This document shows positions 1 to 9,477 of a stretch of 64,000 nucleotides of DNA, in pieces (the stretch's first letter is position 1; each line of letters starts with the position of its first letter). The DNA is from Actinomyces naeslundii. Lineage in GTDB: Bacteria > Actinomycetota > Actinomycetes > Actinomycetales > Actinomycetaceae. The position numbers and the translations under genes are program-made. The stretch covers positions 28,749 to 92,748 of the forward strand of contig NZ_MSRR01000002.1 in the NCBI RefSeq assembly GCF_001956585.1, written 5' to 3'. The notes beneath the pieces are model-generated. The model was not told where the DNA came from, made no database searches, and saw nothing but the letters and a program-made list of their open reading frames with translations.

Positions 1-1
1 G

Positions 2-1711
2 GCCATCCTGCTGGTGGCCCTGTCCGCCGCGGTGATCGGTGTAGCCCTGGCCCTCGTGGTCCCGGGACTCTCCCTGGCCTGGGCGATCGCGATGGGAGCG
101 ATCCTCAGCCCCACCGACGCCGTGGCCATCTCCATCGCGCGCCGGCTGGGAGTCTCACAGCGCATCATCACCGTCCTGGAGGGGGAGGGGCTCCTCAACG
201 ACGCCACCGCCCTGGTGCTTCTGTCCTCGGCCGTCTCCGCGGCCACGTCGGGAGGCATCAGCATCGGAGGTGTGCTGGGCGGTTTCGCCCTGGCCGTCGT
301 CGTGGCCCTGGGGGTGGGCTGGCTCGTCGGCGAGGTGAGCCTGCGGGTGCGCTCCCACATCACCGACCCCACCGTGGACACGGTCGTGTCCTTCACTGTT
401 CCCTTCCTGGCAGCGATCCCGGCCGAGCACATGCATGGCTCAGGCCTGGTGGCCGCTGTCGTCGCCGGACTCATCACCGGTCACCGTGGCCCGCGGATGC
501 TTCCGCCGGCCCACCGGGTGGCCTCACGCACCAACTGGCACACCGTCGAGCTCACGCTGGAAGGACTCATCTTCCTGTTCATGGGGCTGGAGTTCTTCGG
601 CATCGTTGAGAAGGTGGACGCCTCGGATCTCGGCGTTCGCCGGGCCGTCGGGGTTGCTGTCCTCGCCGGAGCACTGACCGTCGTCGTCCGGGCTCTCGTC
701 GTCGCCCCGATGCTCAAGCTCCTCAGCCACCGCACGGCGCGCTGGGCGGTCCACTGGGAGGAGAATGAGGAGGCCATCCACCAGTTCCAGAACCGCTGCG
801 CGGCCATTGTGCGCGGTGAGGCGGAAATGCCTCAGGTCCCGTGGGACCGCCGCCGCTTCGTCCAGGTCCAGCGCAAGCTCCGTCGAGACCCCAGCCACGA
901 GAGCATCGCGCGGCGCGCCCGCCGAATCTCCAGCCGGGCCCGACGTCGAGGGGCCGACCTGGACTACTTCGCCGCAGATCCCCTGCGTTCCCGTGAGGGC
1001 GCCGTCATCGTCTGGGCGGGTATGCGCGGCGCCATCACCCTGGCTGCGGCCCAGACCCTACCGACCACGGCGCCGCACCGGCCCTTCCTCCTCCTGGTGG
1101 CCATGCTGGTGGCAGCCGGCTCCTTGACGCTTCAGGGGCTGACGCTGCCAGCGCTGGTGCGCTTGTCCAAGCCCGCGATGGCCGGTTCCGCCGACGAGGA
1201 GGAGAGGGCAGCCGTCATCTCGCTGCTGGTCAACGCCGCCCGTGACGTCGTCGGCGATGGCCACGATCTCACCGGCCGCAGCGTCCACGGGGCCGTCGCC
1301 ACCAGCGTCGAACCGGTTGCTGAGGTCTCGCGTCCCGCACCGCAGGCCGAAGGGACGGCTGTCCTCGAGGAGCCTGCCGCCTTCGAGGCGAAGGCGGAGC
1401 CGGGCACGCCCTCGACCTGTGCTCAAGATGGCGAGAACCTCAGCCCAACGCTCGATCAGCCCGCCCTGCTGCGGCGCGAAGGCACGGACATCGTTCTCTC
1501 ACCGGCCGCAGTCGCCCGGGCATGGACCGACCCCACGTGGCGGTACGACGAGCTCGCCCCGATGCGAGAGCGCGCCCTGGACATGATCCGCGCTCAGCGC
1601 GAGGCCCTTCTGGACGCCGGTGACGAGGGGCTGTACTCGGCAGACTCACTGGAGCACGCCCTGGACCGCCTCGACTTCCAGGAGATCATGCTGACCAGCG
1701 AGCCCCACTGA
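2..1711 (+). CDS. Na+/H+ antiporter, CPA1/NhaP type (5' end outside window)
   Basis: The frame is open from the first bases, so the N-terminal membrane segments lie outside the window. The visible part has hydrophobic helices to about residue 390 and a long charged cytosolic tail. CPA1-type landmarks are SPTDAVAIS, EGEGLLNDATALVLL with the ND pair of the ion site, the GLEFFG segment and WAGMRGAITLAAAQ. The family exchanges cytosolic Na+ (or K+) for protons in the membrane for pH and salt balance. Between about residues 240 and 330 a charged Arg-rich segment separates the last helices, as a cytosolic loop would. The tail of roughly 130 residues has no domain I recognise. The gene ends 87 bases before hisC and looks unrelated to it. 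Family call is firm; the exact ion is not known. Confidence 0.9.
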   Translation, partial: AILLVALSAAVIGVALALVVPGLSLAWAIAMGAILSPTDAVAISIARRLGVSQRIITVLEGEGLLNDATALVLLSSAVSAATSGGISIGGVLGGFALAVVVALGVGWLVGEVSLRVRSHITDPTVDTVVSFTVPFLAAIPAEHMHGSGLVAAVVAGLITGHRGPRMLPPAHRVASRTNWHTVELTLEGLIFLFMGLEFFGIVEKVDASDLGVRRAVGVAVLAGALTVVVRALVVAPMLKLLSHRTARWAVHWEENEEAIHQFQNRCAAIVRGEAEMPQVPWDRRRFVQVQRKLRRDPSHESIARRARRISSRARRRGADLDYFAADPLRSREGAVIVWAGMRGAITLAAAQTLPTTAPHRPFLLLVAMLVAAGSLTLQGLTLPALVRLSKPAMAGSADEEERAAVISLLVNAARDVVGDGHDLTGRSVHGAVATSVEPVAEVSRPAPQAEGTAVLEEPAAFEAKAEPGTPSTCAQDGENLSPTLDQPALLRREGTDIVLSPAAVARAWTDPTWRYDELAPMRERALDMIRAQREALLDAGDEGLYSADSLEHALDRLDFQEIMLTSEPH

Positions 1712-1785
1712 CGAACTGAGCGGATCCTCCTCCCAGTGGTGTCACATCCGGTGACGGATCCCGACCATGCCCGGAGACGGGGCCG

Positions 1786-1801
1786 TAGACTCCAACCCGT
1801 G
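1786..1801 (+). promoter_or_regulatory. Leaderless -10 element and start of hisC
   Basis: TAGACT at 1786-1791 is followed by 7 bases and a GTG at 1799. There is no purine-rich ribosome-binding site before this GTG. This is the layout of a leaderless actinobacterial transcript, where RNA starts at the initiation codon. It is why 1799 was preferred to the upstream in-frame start at 1736. Confidence 0.6.
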
Positions 1802-2941
1802 AGCGCGAACCTGCCCCTGAGACCCGACCTGGAGGGCGAGGCGCCCTACGGCGCCCCTGAGATCGACGTCCCTGTCCGGCTGAACGTCAACGAGAACCCC
1901 TACCCGCCCTCGACGGCAGTCATCGAGTCGATCGCCACCGCCGTGGCTCGGGCCGCCCAGGGCCTCAACCGCTACCCGGAGCGCGACTTCCCCCGGCTGC
2001 GGGAGGCGCTCGCGGACTACCTCGAGGCCGAGTCCGGTGTGCACCTGACCCCTGAGCAGATCTGGGCCGCCAACGGCTCCAACGAGGTCATGCTCCACGT
2101 GCTCCAGGCCTTCGGCGGCCCCGGGCGCACCTGCCTGACCTTCACCCCCACGTACTCGATGTACCCCGAGTACGCCCGCGACACCCTGACCGACTACGTC
2201 ACCCGCCCGCGCCGCGAGGACTTCACGCTCGACGTCGAGACCGCCGTGGCCGCGATCAGCGAGCTGCGACCGGCCGTCGTCATCCTGGCCAGTCCCAACA
2301 ATCCGACCGGGACGGCTCTGCCGCTGGAGGACATTGACCGGATCCTTGAGGCGGCCCGCGGCCACGGCCCCATGCTCGGAGCCGAGATCGGCTCACCGGC
2401 CCGGGCCGGCGACTGCGTCGTCGTCATCGACGAGGCCTACGCCGAGTTCCGCCGCCCGGGCGTGCCCAGCGCCCTGGAGCTGCTGGGGCCGGCCCACCCG
2501 CACCTGGCTGTCACCCGCACCATGTCCAAGGCCTTCGGAGCCGCCGGCCTGCGCCTGGGCTACCTGGCCGCCGACCGCGCCCTGGTCGACGCCCTGCGCG
2601 TCGTGCGCCTGCCCTATCACCTCTCCGCCGTCACCCAGGCCGCCGCCCTGGCCGCCCTGTCCCACCGTGATGAGCTCATGGCCCAGGTCGCCTCCCTACG
2701 GGACGAGCGCGACGCCCTGGTGGCCTGGCTGCGAGGCCAGGGCCTGACCGCCCACGAGTCGGATGCCAACTTCGTCCTGTTCGGCCCGTTCCCCGACCGC
2801 GAGGCCGTCTGGCAGGCCCTGCTCGACGCCGGGGTCCTCATCCGCGTCGTCGGTCCCGAGGGCTTCCTGCGGGCCAGCATCGGTACGCCTGAGGAGATGG
2901 AGCGGCTGCGCAGTGCCCTGGCCACGGTCATCGGAGGGTGA
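1799..2941 (+). CDS. hisC: Histidinol-phosphate aminotransferase
   Basis: PLP-dependent class I/II aminotransferase that converts imidazole-acetol phosphate plus glutamate to histidinol phosphate, the seventh step of histidine synthesis. The protein starts SANLPLRPDLEGEAPYGAP and has the family landmarks LNVNENPYPP near the N-terminus, ASPNNPTGTALP, VIDEAYAEF and TMSKAFGAAGLRLGY with the PLP lysine. At 380 residues it is slightly longer than usual because of an insert (about residues 185-200, GPMLGAEIGSPARAGD) just before the VVIDEAY strand. The GTG start at 1799 follows a leaderless -10. hisB follows 113 bases later. hisD, which normally precedes hisC in actinobacteria, is not here. Confidence 0.93.
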   Translation: MSANLPLRPDLEGEAPYGAPEIDVPVRLNVNENPYPPSTAVIESIATAVARAAQGLNRYPERDFPRLREALADYLEAESGVHLTPEQIWAANGSNEVMLHVLQAFGGPGRTCLTFTPTYSMYPEYARDTLTDYVTRPRREDFTLDVETAVAAISELRPAVVILASPNNPTGTALPLEDIDRILEAARGHGPMLGAEIGSPARAGDCVVVIDEAYAEFRRPGVPSALELLGPAHPHLAVTRTMSKAFGAAGLRLGYLAADRALVDALRVVRLPYHLSAVTQAAALAALSHRDELMAQVASLRDERDALVAWLRGQGLTAHESDANFVLFGPFPDREAVWQALLDAGVLIRVVGPEGFLRASIGTPEEMERLRSALATVIGG

Positions 2942-2972
2942 GCGCCGATGCCGCACGCGGACGGAGCCGAGG

Positions 2973-2993
2973 ACCGGTAGGGTTGCTACCGGT
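2973..2993. promoter_or_regulatory. Perfect 8-bp inverted repeat before hisB
   Basis: Arms ACCGGTAG and CTACCGGT flank a 5-base loop (GGTTG) in the 113-base gap between hisC and hisB. No T-run follows, so it is more likely an operator or an RNA structure than an intrinsic terminator. hisB starts 62 bases downstream. Regulatory role is inferred. Confidence 0.45.
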
Positions 2994-3054
2994 TGATACA
3001 CCTAGGAACCAGTACCGCTGAAAAAGCACGACACACGATGCTGAGGAAGCACAC

Positions 3055-3654
3055 ATGAGCCGTACCGCGCGCATCGAGCGAGCCACGAGTGAGTCCAGCG
3101 TCGTCGTCGAGATCAACCTCGACGGCACGGGCCAGACCGACATCTCCACCACTGTCCCCTTCTACGACCACATGCTCACCGCTCTGGGGCGTCACTCCCT
3201 CATCGACATCACGGTGCGCGCCACCGGTGACACCGAGATCGACGTGCACCACACCGTGGAGGACACCGCTATCTGTATCGGCGAGGCCCTGCGTGTCGCG
3301 CTGGGTGACAAGCGCGGCATCCGTCGCTTCGGTGAGGCCAGTGTCCCCCTGGACGAGGCCCTGGCCCATGCGGTCGTCGACATCTCCGGGCGTCCTTTCC
3401 TGGTGCACGAGGGCGAGTCCGAGGCATTCGTCCACCACCTCATCGGGGGCCACTTCACTGGCTCGATGGTGCGTCACGTCCTGGAGGCCATCGCCTACCA
3501 CGCCGGCATCTGCCTGCACGTGCGCGTGCTGTCCGGGCGCGACCCCCACCACATCGCCGAGGCCGAGTTCAAGGCCCTGGCTCGAGCCCTGCGCGCCGCC
3601 GTGGAGGACGATCCCCGTGTCGAGACCATCCCGTCCACGAAGGGAAGCCTGTAA
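3055..3654 (+). CDS. hisB: Imidazoleglycerol-phosphate dehydratase
   Basis: Catalyses the sixth step of histidine synthesis, dehydration of imidazole-glycerol phosphate to imidazole-acetol phosphate, in a Mn-dependent 24-subunit enzyme. At 199 residues it is the usual size for the monofunctional actinobacterial form, without the fused phosphatase seen in enterobacteria. Metal-binding His/Glu signatures are visible: [42 protein letters not shown] and [18 protein letters not shown]. The ATG at 3055 follows a GAGGAAG stretch 6 bases upstream. Its stop codon overlaps the start of the next gene by one base, so the two are probably translated from one message. Confidence 0.95.
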   Translation: MSRTARIERATSESSVVVEINLDGTGQTDISTTVPFYDHMLTALGRHSLIDITVRATGDTEIDVHHTVEDTAICIGEALRVALGDKRGIRRFGEASVPLDEALAHAVVDISGRPFLVHEGESEAFVHHLIGGHFTGSMVRHVLEAIAYHAGICLHVRVLSGRDPHHIAEAEFKALARALRAAVEDDPRVETIPSTKGSL

Positions 3655-4559
3655 TGGCTCAGACCCCCGACCCTGATGGGAACCAGGACGGCCAGCGCGA
3701 TCTGGACGCCGAGTTCGCCGCGCTCATGGGCGATGTCGAGATTCCCGACGACCTCTCGACGGTTGACGACCTTGAGGCGCCTGAGGGCACCCGCAGCGGG
3801 CAGGACCGGGGCGGCTCGAATGAGGATGGCCCCGCCTCAGTCGCTGATCCGGGGCAGGCCGGCCCTCAGGGAGTGAGTCCTCACGATGTCCCTCATAACA
3901 CCTACCACCCTCTCAGTGAGGCGGACGGGGGAGTGCAGGCCCCTGACGGCTCCTCGCGGCTCACCGACGCCCAGGAGGCGCAGATCGCCGCGGCGGCCGA
4001 CTCCTTGAGCTCCTACGGATCCGGTGAGTCCGGCGATCAGGCCCCGAGGGCGGTCAAGGTCGCGGTCGTCATGACGCCGCTGAACCGGGCAGACGGGCTG
4101 GCGGGCATGTGCTCCCTCCTGGACCTCGACTGCACCGTGGTGCCCTCCTCCAACGGAGCCTTCGCGGTCAAGCAGTTCGTCTCGGCCCACTCGGACTGGG
4201 ACGTGGCCGAGCTCCTGGGCGGATCCGACTCCGAACCGGCAGAGGCCGCCGAGCTGGCCGCCCAGCTCTCCCGCCTGTCACGAGCCGGCGCAGTGCTCAT
4301 GACCGCCGACCTGGCCACCGACGTCGGTATCGAGTCCGGCCTGTCCGGAACGATCACCGCGCGTCACTTCACCAACGGTCAGCCTGGTGAGGAGGCATCG
4401 GCGGGGCTCCTCCTGGCCTCCATGGACCAGGTCGTCGAGGACGTGCTTCTGGGCGTCATCGACGCCGACGACGTCCCCGGTGCCGTGAGGTCCTCGGAGA
4501 TCAAGGCGCCTCGGGCGATGCGTTGGTTCGGCCGCGGGCTGCGCCGTCCCCCGCAGTGA
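3654..4559 (+). CDS. Unknown acidic protein coupled to hisB
   Basis: 301 residues; I do not recognise a family. The first 125 residues are acidic and rich in Gly, Asp, Glu and Pro, and look disordered. From about residue 133 (AVKVAVVMTPLNRADGLA) a compact alpha/beta region begins with regularly spaced hydrophobic strands (VAVVMT, CTVVPSS, AGAVLMTADLA, SGTITARHF). There is no signal peptide or membrane segment. The ATG overlaps the hisB stop by one base (TAATG), which suggests translational coupling and a link to histidine synthesis, but function cannot be assigned. The adjacent kinase gene converges on it, so the acidic N-terminal half could be a phosphorylation substrate; that is a guess. 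Confidence 0.75.
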   Translation: MAQTPDPDGNQDGQRDLDAEFAALMGDVEIPDDLSTVDDLEAPEGTRSGQDRGGSNEDGPASVADPGQAGPQGVSPHDVPHNTYHPLSEADGGVQAPDGSSRLTDAQEAQIAAAADSLSSYGSGESGDQAPRAVKVAVVMTPLNRADGLAGMCSLLDLDCTVVPSSNGAFAVKQFVSAHSDWDVAELLGGSDSEPAEAAELAAQLSRLSRAGAVLMTADLATDVGIESGLSGTITARHFTNGQPGEEASAGLLLASMDQVVEDVLLGVIDADDVPGAVRSSEIKAPRAMRWFGRGLRRPPQ

Positions 4560-4583
4560 GGATCGGAACCACCGCTTCCCTGA

Positions 4584-4599
4584 GAGCCGCCTACGGCTC
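4584..4599. terminator. Short hairpin between convergent genes
   Basis: GAGCCG/CGGCTC arms around a 4-base loop lie in the 40-base gap between the hisB-coupled gene and the end of the kinase gene. The stem is only 6 bp and there is no T-run, so this is a weak candidate for a bidirectional terminator. Confidence 0.35.
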
Positions 4600-6384
4600 C
4601 TAGCCGGCGTACGAGCTCGTCCGCTGCCCGCCCTTCAGGTCCGAGGCGATGCATGAGAAACCACGCCGCCCGGCGTTCCAACCCGCCTCACCGGGGCCCA
4701 GCACCGATGTGCTCGGATTGGCCGCGCCGTACTGCTTGGCGGCCTGCGAGGTGCAGGTGTTCTGCACGTTGGGATCGGCGGCCAGATCGTCGTCACTGGA
4801 GCCCGTGGTGCTCTCCGCCAGCGTCCCCACCTCATAGACCTCCCAGGAATGGGGCTCGTTGCAGTCCACCTTCCTGGCCGTGGTCTGCCCCGAGACGGAC
4901 GTGGTGCCGGCCAGACAGGTACCGACCGGATACGGCGGGGTCGAGGCGGTGTCCTGACCCGATGATGAGGAGTGGGACGCCCCAGCGCCGGACGCCGCTC
5001 CCGAGGCCCCGGCAGACGCGCCCGTCCTGGCTGTTGAGACAGCGGGAGCCAGCCAGGTACCCGCCATCCAGCCGGCGACCAGCCCGATGACGAGACCGAC
5101 AACCGCTCCCACGATCCCGGCGCGCAGCCCGACCTGACGGCGCTCGCGCTTGGTGATCCTGATGGACCTGCCCGCGCCCGTCACTCCTGCCCCGCTCAGA
5201 GAGGCGTTCAAGGAGTCCGGCGAGGACACCGGCATCGACGACTGCTCGTAGTACTCCAGCTGGCCGGAGAGGGGCGACGGTGCGGACTGCGCAGAGCGGG
5301 CGGACTGTGCCGAGACGTTGCGACCAGGTGGAGGTGCCAGACCTGCCTCGACCAGCTGCAAGGAGGTCACGGGGCCGCCGACGGCCAGGTTTCCCGTCCC
5401 GAGCTGTTCGCGAACCTGCCCCAGGGCACCAGTGAGCTCGGTGCCGTTGCGGTAACGGTCTGCCGGATCCGGCGCCATGGCCTTGCTCAGCACAGGAAGA
5501 AGGATCTCGGGAACGTTCGGGTCACTGAGGTTGAGGGGGGCATCGAGGGATCGGACGATCTCGGGCAGGCTTCGCTGCACGCCGTCGGGTCCGCGTCTGG
5601 GTCCCCGCCCCGTCAGCAGGGAGAAGAGGACCGCCCCCATGGACCACACATCCCCCTCGGGGCCGGGACTGGTCAGCATGAAGGCCTCCGGCGCGGCGAA
5701 GTCGGGAGTCAGGCACTCCAGGGTGACGGTGGGGTCCTGTCCCTCGCGCTGGACCGAGGCAATGCCGAAGTCCGAGAGCCGCGGTGAGCCGTAGGAGTCC
5801 AGAAGGATATTGGCGGGCTTGACGTCCCGGTGCATGACGCCGGCCGTGTGAGCCGCCCCGAGTGCCGAGGCCGCGGCCTCCACCAGTGCCACGGCGTCCG
5901 ATGCGGGTGTCGGTCCGCGCGATACGAGGTCGTAGAGGCTGCCGCCGGCGCACAGCTCCATGACCAGGTAAGGGCGTAGGTCGGGCAGCTTACCGGTGTC
6001 CACCAGAGAGACCACGTGCGGATGCCCCGAGATCCGTGAGGCCGCCTGCACCTCGCGCATGAACCGCCTCTCGTTGCGCGGATCGTCCAGAGGGCGGGAG
6101 TCGACCTTGACGGCGACCGGACGCTCCAGGGAGTCCTGCACACCGGCATAGACCGTGGCGAAGCCTCCTCGCCCCAGCACCGAGGTGATCCGCACCCCGG
6201 GGATGGAGAACGGTGCAGCGCTGTGGGACTCACCAGATCCGCGTGTACCTGTGCTAGCCGCCCCTGAGGAGTGGCTCGCCGAGGGCGATGGAGGAACTGG
6301 CGGCGGTGCCGACGAAGGCGTGTGCGAAGACGGGGGCGCCTCACCGGGTGGGAACTGCATGCTCACGGACAAATCTTCGCCCAT
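4600..6384 (-). CDS. Membrane Ser/Thr protein kinase (PknB-like) with extracellular Septum_form-like tail
   Basis: About 594 residues. A short Pro/Ser-rich N-terminus leads into a complete eukaryotic-type kinase domain (about 45-310): [10 protein letters not shown] glycine loop, VAVKV lysine, [11 protein letters not shown] catalytic loop, SDFG, and the FAAPEAF activation-segment end. A Ser-rich linker is followed by a positively charged stretch and a single membrane helix ([20 protein letters not shown]). The outer C-terminal part has paired cysteines and an [11 protein letters not shown] motif like Septum_form-type domains rather than PASTA repeats. It would phosphorylate cytosolic proteins in response to an outside signal. 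The ATG at 6384 is preceded by TAACCT 7 bases upstream, a leaderless layout; an ATG at 6360 is the alternative. It sits on the opposite strand inside the histidine cluster. Confidence 0.88.
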   Translation of the reverse strand: MGEDLSVSMQFPPGEAPPSSHTPSSAPPPVPPSPSASHSSGAASTGTRGSGESHSAAPFSIPGVRITSVLGRGGFATVYAGVQDSLERPVAVKVDSRPLDDPRNERRFMREVQAASRISGHPHVVSLVDTGKLPDLRPYLVMELCAGGSLYDLVSRGPTPASDAVALVEAAASALGAAHTAGVMHRDVKPANILLDSYGSPRLSDFGIASVQREGQDPTVTLECLTPDFAAPEAFMLTSPGPEGDVWSMGAVLFSLLTGRGPRRGPDGVQRSLPEIVRSLDAPLNLSDPNVPEILLPVLSKAMAPDPADRYRNGTELTGALGQVREQLGTGNLAVGGPVTSLQLVEAGLAPPPGRNVSAQSARSAQSAPSPLSGQLEYYEQSSMPVSSPDSLNASLSGAGVTGAGRSIRITKRERRQVGLRAGIVGAVVGLVIGLVAGWMAGTWLAPAVSTARTGASAGASGAASGAGASHSSSSGQDTASTPPYPVGTCLAGTTSVSGQTTARKVDCNEPHSWEVYEVGTLAESTTGSSDDDLAADPNVQNTCTSQAAKQYGAANPSTSVLGPGEAGWNAGRRGFSCIASDLKGGQRTSSYAG

Positions 6385-6585
6385 GTTGGAGGTTAGCGAA
6401 AGGAAACCGGCTGCCCAGTGTCGGATCGGGTGCTCGGCGCGGTCCTCAACCGACCGGTTGAGGACCGTCATGACCTGTCCGGAGCGCGCCGAAACTGTTG
6501 CGCAGACACTGCAGGTACCGGGTCTGCGCATGTCAGTGGTTGTTTCAGAGTGTGGAGGAGGCCCCAGAACGATCTGCCGGGACGG

Positions 6586-6601
6586 TAGGGTATGTCACAT
6601 G
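6586..6601 (+). promoter_or_regulatory. Leaderless -10 element and start of hisH
   Basis: TAGGGT at 6586-6591, 7 bases, then ATG at 6599. No Shine-Dalgarno is present. The element lies in the 214-base gap to the divergent kinase start. Confidence 0.6.
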
Positions 6602-7237
6602 CAAGCGCCCCGAGTCACCGTCTTGTCCTACGGATCCGGCAATGTCCGTTCGGCGGTGCGTGCCCTGGAACGCGTCGGAGCGCAGGTCTCCCTGTCCAAC
6701 GACCCCCACGAGGTCACCGAGGCCGACGGCCTGGTGGTTCCCGGTGTCGGTGCCTTCGGCGCGGTCATGGACCAGTTGCGGGCGGTTGATGCTCCCCGCC
6801 TTATCGAGCAGCGCCTGGCCGGCGGACGCCCGGTCCTGGGAATCTGTGTGGGCATGCAGGTCATGTTCGAGCGATCCGAGGAGCACGGCACCACCGAGGA
6901 GGGCCTTGGGCAGTGGCCCGGAACGGTGACCAGGCTGCATGCCGACGTCGTCCCTCATATGGGATGGAGCCAGGTCCGCCCGCCCCAGGACTCGGTACTG
7001 TTCGACGGCGTCGCCGACGAGCGCTTCTACTTCGTCCACTCCTACGCGGCCGCCCAGGACCCCGCGGAGCTGCTCGCTCCCGGCCCGACCCGGCTGCCCC
7101 GGGCCACCTGGGCGACTCATGGGCAGGACTTCCTCGCCGCCGTCGAGAACGGAGTCCTGTGCGCCACACAGTTCCATCCCGAGAAGTCCGGCGACGCGGG
7201 GGCGCAGCTCCTGCGCAACTGGATGACAACTCTGTGA
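6599..7237 (+). CDS. hisH: Imidazole glycerol phosphate synthase, glutaminase subunit
   Basis: 212 residues, normal for HisH. It hydrolyses glutamine and passes ammonia to HisF in the fifth step of histidine synthesis. The class I amidotransferase triad is visible: [12 protein letters not shown] (nucleophile Cys, about residue 83) and QFHPEKSG (His and Glu). The N-terminal [13 protein letters not shown] and VVPGVGAFG strands are typical. The ATG at 6599 was chosen because of the leaderless -10 and because the conserved sequence begins there, although the frame stays open far upstream. hisF, its obligate partner, is not in the window. priA follows 50 bases later. Confidence 0.95.
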   Translation: MQAPRVTVLSYGSGNVRSAVRALERVGAQVSLSNDPHEVTEADGLVVPGVGAFGAVMDQLRAVDAPRLIEQRLAGGRPVLGICVGMQVMFERSEEHGTTEEGLGQWPGTVTRLHADVVPHMGWSQVRPPQDSVLFDGVADERFYFVHSYAAAQDPAELLAPGPTRLPRATWATHGQDFLAAVENGVLCATQFHPEKSGDAGAQLLRNWMTTL

Positions 7238-7287
7238 ACCACCCGATCCACGCTCGAACCAACCCACGACCACCGTAGGAGAAAGTC

Positions 7288-8040
7288 ATGCTCACCCTAC
7301 TTCCCGCCGTCGACGTCGCCGATGGCAAGGCCGTCCGGCTCCTCCAGGGAGAGGTCGGCTCGGAGACGGACTATGGCAGCCCCGTCGACGCCGCCCGAGA
7401 CTGGGTGCGGGCTGGGGCCGAGTGGATTCATCTGGTGGACCTCGATGCGGCCTTCGGGCGGGGCTCCAACTCCGAGCTGCTCTCGCGCATTGTCGGTGAG
7501 GTCGGCATCAAGGTGGAGCTCTCCGGGGGTATCCGCGATGACGCCTCACTGGCTCGGGCGCTGGCCGCTGGTGCCGCCCGGGTCAACCTGGGCACGGCGG
7601 CCCTGGAGGATCCTGAGTGGACCGAACGCGTCATCGCCGAGCACGGCGACAAGATCGCCGTCGGCCTCGATGTCCGCGGAACGACTCTGGCCGCCCGCGG
7701 CTGGACCAAGGAGGGTGGCGACCTGTGGGAGACCCTTGAGCGGCTCAACGCCGCCGGATGCGCACGCTACGTCGTCACTGACGTCACTCGTGACGGCACT
7801 CTGAGCGGTCCCAACACCACACTGCTCACCGAGGTCTGCCAGCGCAGCCCTGCACCGGTGGTCGCCTCGGGCGGCATCGCCCACCTCGATGACCTGGTCG
7901 CCCTGCGGCGCCTGACCCCGCTGGGGCTGGAGGGCGCCATCGTCGGCAAGGCACTCTACAACGGCAACTTCACGCTCCAGGAGGCGCTGGCCGTGGCCGG
8001 TGACGAGGAGCTGCGCGAGCCGTCGAAGGAACGTGCCTGA
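7288..8040 (+). CDS. priA: Phosphoribosyl isomerase A (HisA, possibly also TrpF)
   Basis: 250-residue (beta/alpha)8 barrel. It isomerises ProFAR to PRFAR in histidine synthesis, and in many actinobacteria the same enzyme also serves tryptophan synthesis. The catalytic Asp residues lie in [15 protein letters not shown] (first strand) and [15 protein letters not shown] (fifth strand); phosphate loops [19 protein letters not shown] and GAIVGKALY are intact. The opening and the [16 protein letters not shown] segment match the actinobacterial PriA type rather than enteric HisA. A TAGGAGA ribosome-binding site precedes ATG 7288. Actinomyces lineages are known for PriA copies specialised after trp or his gene loss, so bifunctionality cannot be assumed. 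Confidence 0.92.
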   Translation: MLTLLPAVDVADGKAVRLLQGEVGSETDYGSPVDAARDWVRAGAEWIHLVDLDAAFGRGSNSELLSRIVGEVGIKVELSGGIRDDASLARALAAGAARVNLGTAALEDPEWTERVIAEHGDKIAVGLDVRGTTLAARGWTKEGGDLWETLERLNAAGCARYVVTDVTRDGTLSGPNTTLLTEVCQRSPAPVVASGGIAHLDDLVALRRLTPLGLEGAIVGKALYNGNFTLQEALAVAGDEELREPSKERA

Positions 8041-8087
8041 ACCCCTGCCTGGCGCCGCCCGATCGCGCCGCGGATGCTGTGCAGCCA

Positions 8088-9380
8088 CTACGGACGTCCA
8101 GGACGCTTCGGGCGCTGCCAGTGCCTGATGACATGTCGAAGCGCGGTGGCGAACACGACGCCAGTGGCCGCCAGGTAGGGGCCATAGTGCTGCCGGGTGA
8201 TCGGTCCCAGCGGCTTGCCCAGCGTCTTGACGATGGCGGTGGAGGCCGCCATGCGCGCGGCACGCTCGCCGGCCGCGTGAATGACGACTGAAGGCAGGGG
8301 CAGGTTACGGCGCCCGGACTCGGCGGCGAAGAGCTTCACCGGGATCCCGGTCAGTGCCTGCTTCCAGTATCCGCGGGGGCCTTGACTCAGGTAACGGGAG
8401 GTCGCCGTCCTCATCTCCGGTGTGGTCCACGGCGCGGGAGGCTGGTGTCCGCCCCGGGTCAGCAGGTGCGTGACAGCCACTCCGGTGACCGATCCCGCCA
8501 CGATCATCGCTGCGCGCCGCCACATCCGCTCAGGGTGGGTCAGCCCCAGCCACACCTGGCTCATCTCCGCCATGATCGGGAAGGAGATGGCCTCGGCCAT
8601 GCCCCAGACGAACATCACGGCGTCTCCGCGGCCGCCTTCCATCGCGGTGTGCAGGATGGTGAAGACGTCTGAGACCGGCTCGGGTCTGCGGGGGCGCTGG
8701 AGCATCTCCATGATCTGCTCGCGCGCCAGATCGCTGACGCCCTCCACGTCGTCGCTGGGGGCGATCGGCTCGCCGACACGGACCTCGATGGGGGAGTAAC
8801 GGGGCAGGCCGCCCTTCTTGGGCATCATCTCCCGCGTCCCCACCAGCGCGACCGGTAGCACGGGGATGCCGAAGTCACGGGCGAGCCGGGCGGCCCCGGA
8901 GTGGAAGCGGCTCATCCTCCCGTCCGTGGAGCGGGTGCCCTCGGGGAAGATGAGAATGCTCATCGACTCCGCCACCCGGTTGGCCAGCGTTCCTCGCAGC
9001 TCCTCGTAGGCCCCCTCGCCGTCGCGCCGTACCGGGTAGGCGCCCAGCAGTCCCCTGGCCACGAGGCGACGAGAGCGACGGGTGAACCAGTAGTCCTGGG
9101 CAGCGACCGTGACTACTCGCATGAGGGTGGGGGAGGCGCTCATCATGGCGATCGTGTCGGCATGGGAACCATGGTTGGCGACGACGACATAGGGGCCGTC
9201 GGCATCGAACTCGCCCTCGACCCGCACGCCTCCGAACGGAGCGATGACGGCGGACCAGAAACGCTGACGCAGTACCGCGCGCCAGGTGACCTTCTGGGGT
9301 GTTTGCACAATCGATCGCAGGCGGTGCCCCGCCGAGGCGATCTCGGCCGAACCTGGCATCGAGGGTATCTGAAGGGGCAT
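8088..9380 (-). CDS. PlsC-like glycerophospholipid acyltransferase with C-terminal extension
   Basis: 430 residues. The N-terminal half (about 45-240) is a PlsC/LPLAT domain with the catalytic NHGSHAD motif (NHx4D), a VRRDGEG segment, the FPEGTRS substrate-binding motif and a final VLPVALVGTREMMP block. It would acylate lysophosphatidate or a related glycerol phosphate at the membrane. The C-terminal 190 residues contain hydrophobic stretches and no clear domain. It is the last gene of a leftward operon after the CDP-alcohol transferase and cdsA-like genes, 97 bases downstream of the latter. The E. coli ynbABC set is a rough parallel. The ATG is preceded by GGAAAGG. Confidence 0.82.
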   Translation of the reverse strand: MPLQIPSMPGSAEIASAGHRLRSIVQTPQKVTWRAVLRQRFWSAVIAPFGGVRVEGEFDADGPYVVVANHGSHADTIAMMSASPTLMRVVTVAAQDYWFTRRSRRLVARGLLGAYPVRRDGEGAYEELRGTLANRVAESMSILIFPEGTRSTDGRMSRFHSGAARLARDFGIPVLPVALVGTREMMPKKGGLPRYSPIEVRVGEPIAPSDDVEGVSDLAREQIMEMLQRPRRPEPVSDVFTILHTAMEGGRGDAVMFVWGMAEAISFPIMAEMSQVWLGLTHPERMWRRAAMIVAGSVTGVAVTHLLTRGGHQPPAPWTTPEMRTATSRYLSQGPRGYWKQALTGIPVKLFAAESGRRNLPLPSVVIHAAGERAARMAASTAIVKTLGKPLGPITRQHYGPYLAATGVVFATALRHVIRHWQRPKRPGRP

Positions 9381-9477
9381 CGGGCTACCTTTCCGTGGGG
9401 TGTGCAGACGATGGGAGGCGATTCGGAACCGGAGAGAACGGGACGGGCTGGGACGGACATCGGGAGGACTGGTCCAC

